This document shows positions 58,146 to 64,000 of a DNA stretch of 64,000 bases, in pieces; the stretch's first letter is position 1, and each line of letters opens with the position of its first letter. A program made the position numbers and the translations under genes. This stretch comes from a bacterium. Its GTDB lineage: Bacteria; Actinomycetota; Acidimicrobiia; Spongiisociales; Spongiisociaceae. The DNA lies in assembly GCA_028821575.1 (NCBI GenBank), contig JAPPFW010000061.1, forward strand, positions 1-64,000, read 5' to 3'. Below the pieces are notes generated by a model. That model did no database searches. It saw only the letters and a program-made list of their open reading frames with translations, and was not told the origin of the DNA.

Positions 58146-58811
58146 TCAGCCCTCAAACCCCACTTTCTTGTGGGATCCGTCGCAGAGGGGCTTGTTGGAG
58201 GAGTGGCCGCACCGGCACAGGGTCACCCGGTTGCGGGTCTCGAACGGCTCGCCGTCCGCCCGTTCGACCGCGATACCGCCGGTCAACCAGAGCGGACCGT
58301 CGGCGATCACCGAAATCTCGACAGGCAACGCCGGCTCGACATCGGCGCCGTCCACGGAGTAGGTGAGCGCTCCTGAAGGGCAACGTTCGACCATGGCCAT
58401 GACCTGGGCCCGGACCACACTGTCATCGGTCTCCCTGGTCATCTTCCAGACATTGGATACCCGGTTACCGCAGAACCCGGCATGGACACAGATGCTGCGG
58501 TCGTCCGACACCTGCATGCCGATCCCGCCCAGGTCGGCGCACCGCTCCCGGAAGGAGTCGGTCGCCGCCGTCTCCGTGCCGTCGAAGCCCGTCTTGGCGT
58601 GGGTACCGTCACAATACGGCTTGCTGGAGGACTCTCCGCACCTGCACAACGCGTAGATCCGGCTCTGTTCGCTCGGATGATCGTCGCCCTGCCATGTGAG
58701 CGGCTCCCCGTGTTCGGAGGTGACCGGGCGCCTGACCCTCAGGGGTACGGACCCCGAAACGATGTACGGGCCGTCGGGTCGAACGCTGACGGTCACGGGT
58801 TGCTCGGCCAT
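58146..58811 (-). CDS. CDGSH iron-sulfur protein with central Fer4_19-like domain
   Basis: A 221-residue protein with two CDGSH [2Fe-2S] domains, CRCGESSSKPYCDGTH near 56-71 and CRCGHSSNKPLCDGSH near 199-214. Between them is a ferredoxin-like domain of the Fer4_19 (divergent 4Fe-4S mono-cluster) type, around ICVHAGFCGNRVSNVW and VERCPSGALTYSVDG. MitoNEET-like proteins handle electrons, clusters or sulfur. The symmetric arrangement with clusters at both ends is seen in some bacterial proteins of unknown role. The ATG has GGAGG five bases upstream. Confidence 0.82.
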   Translation of the reverse strand: MAEQPVTVSVRPDGPYIVSGSVPLRVRRPVTSEHGEPLTWQGDDHPSEQSRIYALCRCGESSSKPYCDGTHAKTGFDGTETAATDSFRERCADLGGIGMQVSDDRSICVHAGFCGNRVSNVWKMTRETDDSVVRAQVMAMVERCPSGALTYSVDGADVEPALPVEISVIADGPLWLTGGIAVERADGEPFETRNRVTLCRCGHSSNKPLCDGSHKKVGFEG

Positions 58812-58929
58812 TTGAACCTCCGGGGATGGGCTGATGGTCCCGCGAGACTATACGGACCCCCGGTCGCTATTACCTCGAGTCCTCGTATGGCCTGTCTCCG
58901 AGGCAACAGTGTGCTATGCGAACGGACCG

Positions 58930-60285
58930 CTAGCCGAGACGGTCCCTCAAGGTCCGGAGTTGCTCTCGCACCGAGGCAAAGCTCGCCCCGCCTGTCGACC
59001 GTCGGCGGCGGACCGACTCGACCGGTTCGGTCAGGGCCAAATCAGCCGGCTCGAACCTGAGATCCACCGCGTCCAGGTCCTCGGTGGTGGCCGCCGACAG
59101 CGTCCGCCCGTCAGCAATCAGGGATGCCACCAGCGCGCCCACCGCCTCGTGGGCCTCCCGGAACGGAACGCCCCTCTCGACCAGAGCCTCGGCGAGGTCA
59201 AGGGCAGTTACGGACGAGTCCGGAAGGGACGGGTGGAACTCGGCGCTCCGGATCAGTGCGCCCATCGCCTCCAACGCCCCCGCCAGGGCGTCGTCGATGG
59301 CGAACAGCGCCGCCTTGTCCTCCTGCAGATCCCGGTTGTAGGTCATGGGCAGGCCTTTCTGCAAGCCCATCAGTCCTGTCAAGTGCCCTATGGCGATGGC
59401 CGCCCGGCCGCGGGTGAGCTCGGCGATGTCGGGGTTCTTCTTGTGCGGCATGGCCGACGACCCGGTGGTGAGCGCGTCGCTGAAGGTGATCCATCCGAAC
59501 TCTGTGGTGGTCCAGAGCACGCACTCCTCGGCCAACCGGGACAGGTGAACCAGTGCTTGGGCGCAGGCGAAGGCGTACTCGGATACATGATCCCGGGCAG
59601 CCACCGCGTCCATCGAGTTGACGAACCTGTTCGCCATTCCCAGCAGCCTGGCTGAGCGGTCCGGGTCGAGGGGAAGGCTGCTGCCGCCCAACGCCCCGGC
59701 GCCTAGCGGGGAGACGTCGAGGCGCCGGCCCAGATCCTCGAATCTCTCGATATCCCTCAACGCAGCCGACGCGTAGGCCAGCAGGTGATGGGCCAGAGGA
59801 ACCGCCTGCGCCTGCTGGAGGTGGGTATAGCCGGCGACAACCGTCTCCCCGACCGACTCGGCAGCGGCCGCCATCGTCAGCGCGAAGCCCCGCAGCTGTG
59901 CCACCCGCTCCTCCGCCGAGCGCCGCAGGTAGAGGCGAAGATCCAGCGCCACCTGATCGTTGCGGGAACGGCCGGTGTGGAGCTTGCCGGCCACCTCTCC
60001 CACCAGTTCGCCCAGCCGCCGCTCCACGGCGGAGTGGACATCCTCGTCGCTGTCCTTGAACGAGAAGCTACCCGCTCCGGCCTCGGCCTCGATGGCCTTC
60101 AAGCCCCGTGTGAGAGCCTCGACTTCTCCGGGGCTCAGGAGCCCGGCGGCTCCGAGCATCGCCACGTGCGCGAGCGAGCCGGTGACATCGTCGAGCAGCA
60201 GGCGGCGGTCGGAGTGGTCCACCGTGAAACGCCACAACAACTCGTCGGGGCCCTCGGCGAACCCGCCTCCCCACATCTGGGCCAC
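58930..60285 (-). CDS. argH: Argininosuccinate lyase
   Basis: A 451-residue lyase splitting argininosuccinate to arginine and fumarate, the last step of arginine biosynthesis. Motifs are MWGGGFAEGPDELLWRFTVD at the N-terminus, HTGRSRNDQVALDLRLYLR near 105, GYTHLQQAQAVPLAHHLLAYA near 155 and the signature TTGSSAMPHKKNPDIAEL near 277 (GSSxMPxKKNP). The GTG at 60285 lies 46 bases after argG on the same strand, completing an argR-argG-argH order. Confidence 0.95.
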   Translation of the reverse strand: MAQMWGGGFAEGPDELLWRFTVDHSDRRLLLDDVTGSLAHVAMLGAAGLLSPGEVEALTRGLKAIEAEAGAGSFSFKDSDEDVHSAVERRLGELVGEVAGKLHTGRSRNDQVALDLRLYLRRSAEERVAQLRGFALTMAAAAESVGETVVAGYTHLQQAQAVPLAHHLLAYASAALRDIERFEDLGRRLDVSPLGAGALGGSSLPLDPDRSARLLGMANRFVNSMDAVAARDHVSEYAFACAQALVHLSRLAEECVLWTTTEFGWITFSDALTTGSSAMPHKKNPDIAELTRGRAAIAIGHLTGLMGLQKGLPMTYNRDLQEDKAALFAIDDALAGALEAMGALIRSAEFHPSLPDSSVTALDLAEALVERGVPFREAHEAVGALVASLIADGRTLSAATTEDLDAVDLRFEPADLALTEPVESVRRRRSTGGASFASVREQLRTLRDRLG

Positions 60286-60331
60286 CGCTACGCCCCCCGA
60301 TTCCCGGAAGGCGCGCCGCCCCTCATCGGGT

Positions 60332-61528
60332 TCACCCCAGACCCCGGCCGGCCTGCATCCGCAGCCGGAGGGCGTTGAGCCTGATGAATCCGGTGGCGTC
60401 GGCCTGGTCGTAGGTGCCGCCCTCCTCGAAGGTCACCGTCTCCTGGTCGTAAAGCGTGTGGGAGTCCGACCGGCGCCCGACGACCATGGCTCTGCCCTTG
60501 TAGAGGCGCATCCGGGCTTCGCCGGTGACACCGGACTGCAAGTCGTCCATGAGGTTCTGCAGGGCTCGCCTCTCCGGTGAGAACCAGAACCCGTAGTAGA
60601 CCATCTCGGCGTACTTGGGCATCAGCTGGTCGCGGAGGTGGGCCAGTTCGCGGTCGAGGGTGATCGACTCCACCGCCCGGTGTGCGTGATGCAGCAGGGT
60701 TCCCCCGGGCGTCTCGTACACCCCCCGGTTCTTCATCCCGACGAAGCGGTTCTCGACGAGATCCACCCGGCCGATCCCGTGCGCTCCCGCGACCCGGTTG
60801 CAGTGGGCGAGCAACTCCGCCGGTGACATCTCCGTGCCGTCGACCGCCACCGGGGTGCCCCTCTCGAACGACACGATGACCTCCTGGGCCTCGTCCGGCG
60901 CTTCCTCCGGATCGACGGTCAGGTTGAAGATTCCCTCGGGGGGACCCACCCACGGATCCTCCAGGACGCCGCCCTCGTAGGAGATGTGGAGCAGGTTGGC
61001 GTCGGTCGAGTAGGGCTTCTCGGCAGTGACCGGAACCGGGATGTCGTGCTTGTCGGCATACGCCACCAGGTCGGCCCGGCCCCTCATGCTCCACTCACGC
61101 CAGGGGGCCACCACGCGGATGTCGGGCTTCAGGGCGTAGGCGGACAGCTCGAACCGGACCTGGTCGTTTCCCTTGCCGGTCGCGCCGTGGGATATCGCCT
61201 CGGCGCCGAAGGTCTCTGCGGCCCTCACCAGGCCCTTGGCGATCACAGGCCGGGCGAGCGACGTACCCAGCAGGTAGTAGTTCTCGTACACGGCGTTAGC
61301 CCGTATCGCCGGCCACACGTAGTCCTCCACGAACTCCTCGCGCAGGTCCTCGGCCACGGCTTCGACCGCTCCGGTCGCGTATGCCTTGGCGACCGCCTCC
61401 TCGACTTCCTCGCCCTGGCCTACATCCGCGGTGTAGCAGACGACCTCGTAGCCCCGCTCCTCGATCAGCCATTTCAGGATGACCGACGTGTCCAGCCCTC
61501 CCGAGTACGCCAGTATCACCCGGCTCAT
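60332..61528 (-). CDS. argG: Argininosuccinate synthase
   Basis: A 398-residue synthase joining citrulline and aspartate with ATP. The P-loop-like [15 protein letters not shown] is at residues 7-21, followed by [26 protein letters not shown] near 90, [16 protein letters not shown] near 115 and [25 protein letters not shown] near 255. Its ATG overlaps the argR stop (ATGA), so regulator and enzyme are coupled. Length is standard. Confidence 0.95.
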   Translation of the reverse strand: MSRVILAYSGGLDTSVILKWLIEERGYEVVCYTADVGQGEEVEEAVAKAYATGAVEAVAEDLREEFVEDYVWPAIRANAVYENYYLLGTSLARPVIAKGLVRAAETFGAEAISHGATGKGNDQVRFELSAYALKPDIRVVAPWREWSMRGRADLVAYADKHDIPVPVTAEKPYSTDANLLHISYEGGVLEDPWVGPPEGIFNLTVDPEEAPDEAQEVIVSFERGTPVAVDGTEMSPAELLAHCNRVAGAHGIGRVDLVENRFVGMKNRGVYETPGGTLLHHAHRAVESITLDRELAHLRDQLMPKYAEMVYYGFWFSPERRALQNLMDDLQSGVTGEARMRLYKGRAMVVGRRSDSHTLYDQETVTFEEGGTYDQADATGFIRLNALRLRMQAGRGLG

Positions 61529-61989
61529 CCATGCACTCCTATCTGTTCGATCAACCCGGCCACCGCTCGGCCGCCGGTTGCCTCCTCGGCGACGATGAGC
61601 ATCGTGTCGTCGCCGGCCACCGTTCCGAGGATCCCGTCGAGCCCGGAGTCGTCAACCGCGGCGGCGACCACATGGGCAGCGCCCGGAGGGGTCTTGACGA
61701 CCACCAGGTTGCCGCTTGCCGTGACCGACTTGGCGTACGTGGACAGGGTCATAGCCAGGACCTCCCTGGCGTTGGAGGACTGCGGAGACGTATCCCACAT
61801 GTAACGCATCGTCCCGTCCGCCAGCCTGGTCTTGACGGCACCGACTGCTCGCAGGTCTCTCGACACCGTAGCCTGGGTAACCTCGAATCCCTGCTCGGCC
61901 AGCAGCCGCGCAAGGTGCGCCTGGCTCGACACCACCTGCTCCGAGAGGATGGCCCGCAAGGCCCACCGGCGAGAGGTCGTCCTGTTCAT
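61525..61989 (-). CDS. argR: Arginine repressor
   Basis: A 154-residue ArgR. The N-terminal winged helix has [50 protein letters not shown]. The C-terminal arginine-binding hexamer domain has [38 protein letters not shown] near 95-132 (the GTVAGDDT motif). It represses arginine biosynthesis when arginine is plentiful. The promoter is directly upstream and overlaps two ARG-box-like palindromes, so autoregulation of the argRGH operon is predicted. Confidence 0.94.
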   Translation of the reverse strand: MNRTTSRRWALRAILSEQVVSSQAHLARLLAEQGFEVTQATVSRDLRAVGAVKTRLADGTMRYMWDTSPQSSNAREVLAMTLSTYAKSVTASGNLVVVKTPPGAAHVVAAAVDDSGLDGILGTVAGDDTMLIVAEEATGGRAVAGLIEQIGVHG

Positions 61990-61990
61990 G

Positions 61991-62026
61991 GTGCACGATT
62001 ATGCACTTACGTGTATGAATATGCAA
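61991..62026 (-). promoter_or_regulatory. argR promoter with two ARG-box-like operators
   Basis: On the minus strand TTGCAT (62021-62026) and CATAAT (61998-62003) are 17 bases apart and the ATG at 61989 is eight bases beyond the -10. GTGCACGATTATGCAC (61991-62006) and GTGTATGAATATGCAA (62011-62026) are palindrome-like sites matching the TGCATA-type ARG box, one over each promoter element. Confidence 0.65.
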
Positions 62027-62183
62027 GGGCAGTGGGCAGCTAACGGCCACTAAACCTACCGGCATTCGGCGATCGGCAAGCATCGGGCGCACGCAAACAA
62101 ACCACCGGGCGACCGTTCTGCGGGAAGCCGCGTGACAACCGACTCACGAGCGGGCACGACGCGCGATACGACCCTCTAGGTCG

Positions 62184-62218
62184 CCACTAACCACTAAACA
62201 CTACCTACTAACCACTAA
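62184..62218. repeat. Degenerate 7-bp tandem repeat (CCACTAA)
   Basis: CCACTAA, CCACTAA, ACACTAC, CTACTAA, CCACTAA in tandem; the last unit overlaps the stop codon of the adenosylhomocysteinase gene, extending to its final codons. Confidence 0.7.
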
Positions 62219-63684
62219 TATCGGTATTCGTCTCGCTTGTAGGGTCCGTCGACGGGTACGCCTATGTAATCGGCTTGATCCTTGGTGAGTTCGGTCAGTT
62301 CCGCGCCCAGATGATCGAGATGGAGGCGGGCCACCTCCTCGTCCAGGTACTTGGGCAAGCGCATCACCTCCAGGTCGTACTCATCGGCGTTCTCGTGCAG
62401 ATCCAGCTGAGCGAGGACCTGATTGGTGAAGGAGGTGGACATCACGAAGCTGGGATGGCCGGTGGCACAGCCCAGATTCAAGAGCCTGCCCTCTGCGAGG
62501 ACCAGCACGCCGTGACCGTCCGGGAATACGAACTCGTCGTACTGCGGCTTGATGTTCCGTCTCACCACACCCTCGGTCGCCTTGAGGCCGGCGATGTCGA
62601 TCTCGTGGTCGAAGTGCCCGATGTTGCCGACGATCGCCTTGTCCTTCATCCTCGACATGTGCTCCGCGGTGATCACGTCGCGGTTGCCGGTGGCCGTGAT
62701 GAAGATGTCGGCCGTCTCGACCACGTCCTCCACCGTGCTGACCTCGTAGCCGTCCATGGCAGCCTGTAGGGCACAGATCGGGTCGATCTCCGAGACCACC
62801 ACCCGGCAGCCCTGGCCCCGCAGCGCCTGGGCACATCCTTTGCCCACCTCTCCGTAGCCGGCCACCAAGGCCACCTTGCCGCCCAGCATGACGTCGGTGG
62901 CGCGGTTGAGTCCGTCCACGAGGCTATGGCGGCATCCGTAGACGTTGTCGAACTTGGACTTGGTGACCGAATCGTTCACGTTCATGGCCGGGAAGGCCAG
63001 AGTGCCCATCTCCTGCATCTCGTAGAGGCGGTGGACCCCCGTAGTCGTCTCCTCACTCACCCCGCGGACGGAGGCAGCCACGCGAATGAAGTACTCGGGG
63101 TCGTCGGCGATCCGTTCGCTCAGCAGGCCGAGGATCACCCCCCACTCCTCAGATTCACTGGCCGGGTCGAAGGACGGGACGGCGCCCAGTCGACCGTACT
63201 CGGCGCCCTTGTGGACCAGCAGGGTGGCGTCGCCGCCGTCGTCGACGATCAGGGTCGGGCCGGCGAAGCCGCTCCACGCGAGCATGCGGTCGGTACACCA
63301 CCAGTACTCCTCGAGTGTCTCGCCTTTCCACGCGAAGACCGGCACACCCCGGGGATCGTCCGGCGTCCCACCCGTTTCCGGATGGCCCACCACCACCGCC
63401 GCCGCGGCGTGGTCCTGGGTGGAGAAGATGTTGCACGAGGCCCAGCGGACCTCCGCGCCGAGTGCCGCCAGGGTCTCGATCAACACGGCGGTCTGCACGG
63501 TCATGTGCAGTGATCCGGAGACGCGGGCACCTGCCAGCGGCCGGGCGGCTGCGTACTTGTCGCGCAGCGCCATCAGGCCCGGCATCTCGTGCTCCGCCAA
63601 CTCGATCTCGCGCCGGCCTCGTCCGGCCAGCCCGAGATCCCGGACTTTGAAGTCGAACGTCGCTCCAGGGGCGTTCTGCATCAT
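62215..63684 (-). CDS. ahcY: Adenosylhomocysteinase (S-adenosylhomocysteine hydrolase)
   Basis: A 489-residue NAD-bound hydrolase splitting S-adenosylhomocysteine to adenosine and homocysteine, regenerating the methyl cycle. Motifs are [17 protein letters not shown] near 57, [14 protein letters not shown] near 84, the NAD Rossmann [24 protein letters not shown] near 270 and [16 protein letters not shown]-like [22 protein letters not shown] near 297. It ends in the conserved KRDEYRY. It follows a methyltransferase gene by 26 bases on the same strand, and its product adenosine is a substrate for the deaminase encoded at 44437-45519. Confidence 0.95.
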   Translation of the reverse strand: MMQNAPGATFDFKVRDLGLAGRGRREIELAEHEMPGLMALRDKYAAARPLAGARVSGSLHMTVQTAVLIETLAALGAEVRWASCNIFSTQDHAAAAVVVGHPETGGTPDDPRGVPVFAWKGETLEEYWWCTDRMLAWSGFAGPTLIVDDGGDATLLVHKGAEYGRLGAVPSFDPASESEEWGVILGLLSERIADDPEYFIRVAASVRGVSEETTTGVHRLYEMQEMGTLAFPAMNVNDSVTKSKFDNVYGCRHSLVDGLNRATDVMLGGKVALVAGYGEVGKGCAQALRGQGCRVVVSEIDPICALQAAMDGYEVSTVEDVVETADIFITATGNRDVITAEHMSRMKDKAIVGNIGHFDHEIDIAGLKATEGVVRRNIKPQYDEFVFPDGHGVLVLAEGRLLNLGCATGHPSFVMSTSFTNQVLAQLDLHENADEYDLEVMRLPKYLDEEVARLHLDHLGAELTELTKDQADYIGVPVDGPYKRDEYRY

Positions 63685-63710
63685 CTGGAATCTGCTCCTT
63701 TGTCTATCTC

Positions 63711-64000
63711 TCAGCGGGATGCGGATGCTCGTTCCGGGCGGGCGCGCCGGCCCGCGGCCACGAAGAGGCCGGGACCGCTGGCGGAACTCTCGGGAGGTAG
63801 TGATCGAGTGACAACGCGATCAAACCCCACCCGGTGGAGGATGGCCTCCATGTTCGAACGATCGAATCCCAGCCACACATGGCCCATCCGCCCGGCAAGC
63901 CCTTCATCCTCGTGCTGCTCCATGTCGACGATCATCAACCGGGCGCCCACCTTCATGACTCTTGCCGCCTCGCGCATGACCCGGACCGGATCGGCCACAT
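63711..64000 (-). CDS. SAM-dependent methyltransferase, C-terminal part only (runs off the window)
   Basis: The last about 96 residues of a protein whose N-terminus lies beyond position 64000. [45 protein letters not shown] is typical of the class I methyltransferase strand-4 to strand-5 region in ArsR-methyltransferase fusions that often neighbour methionine-cycle genes. The MADPV start at 63998 is probably internal. It is 26 bases upstream of ahcY, which would remove its product S-adenosylhomocysteine. Confidence 0.7.
   Translation of the reverse strand, partial: VADPVRVMREAARVMKVGARLMIVDMEQHEDEGLAGRMGHVWLGFDRSNMEAILHRVGFDRVVTRSLPPESSASGPGLFVAAGRRARPERASASR

Overview
The window is GC-rich, densely coded bacterial chromosome. 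GTGA and ATGA start/stop overlaps, frequent GTG starts, many apparently leaderless promoters, a DUF222-type HNH endonuclease gene, an LppX/LprG-like lipoprotein and IclR control all point to Actinomycetota. A deep-branching class such as Acidimicrobiia is plausible but is inference. No rRNA, tRNA, CRISPR array, insertion sequence or phage genes were recognised.

Layout. 0.4-3.8 kb: amidohydrolase, ankyrin protein, AzlC/AzlD amino-acid exporter. 3.8-9.0 kb (minus): PLP aminotransferase, zinc alcohol dehydrogenase, and a Rad50/RecF-like ATPase paired with a small HEPN-like protein. 9.1-10.2 kb: acyltransferase. 10.2-27.1 kb: an aromatic-degradation island of two facing gene sets around an IclR regulator. 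The minus-strand set holds two catechol 2,3-dioxygenases, a histidine phosphatase, a two-subunit PEP-synthase-like kinase (phenylphosphate synthase/CreHI type), a Rieske oxygenase and a zinc-ribbon protein. The plus-strand set encodes the complete dehydrogenase branch of the catechol meta-cleavage pathway (tautomerase, decarboxylase, hydratase, aldolase, acylating acetaldehyde dehydrogenase) plus a Rieske ferredoxin. 27-36 kb: HAD proteins, a PIN toxin-antitoxin pair, a proline-type symporter, phosphotriesterase-like hydrolase, SDR, lipoprotein and Asp/Glu racemase. 36-40 kb: a translationally coupled MmgE/PrpD - CoA ligase - amidase operon. 40-47 kb: HNH protein, enoyl-CoA hydratase, polysaccharide deacetylase, adenosine deaminase, PanB, MBL hydrolase. 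47-64 kb: ClpB, endonuclease IV, broken pyrE, isoprenyl synthase, amidase, Xaa-Pro peptidase, haloalkane dehalogenase, CDGSH protein, argR-argG-argH, S-adenosylhomocysteinase and a partial methyltransferase.

Most interesting content. (1) The aromatic island looks like a phosphorylate, oxygenate, dephosphorylate, ring-cleave route in which a Rieske enzyme sits where a P450 is used in the known cre system. (2) Three near-identical 18-bp sites (GTTCCGCATAGAAGAACG) lie only at the three promoters of this island, so they are probably the IclR operator. (3) A 203-bp element occurs three times in intergenic DNA (40.4, 44.0, 55.4 kb), each time with the same promoter-like start and T-run end, which suggests a multicopy small-RNA gene or a small mobile element. 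(4) Many intergenic gaps carry short degenerate repeats with a strict 7-bp period. (5) Several genes share a promoter-to-ATG geometry that implies leaderless transcripts.

Three genes (ATPase, NYN protein, pyrE) contain one-base indels, three of the four at G/C runs. Sequencing or assembly error should be excluded before calling them pseudogenes.
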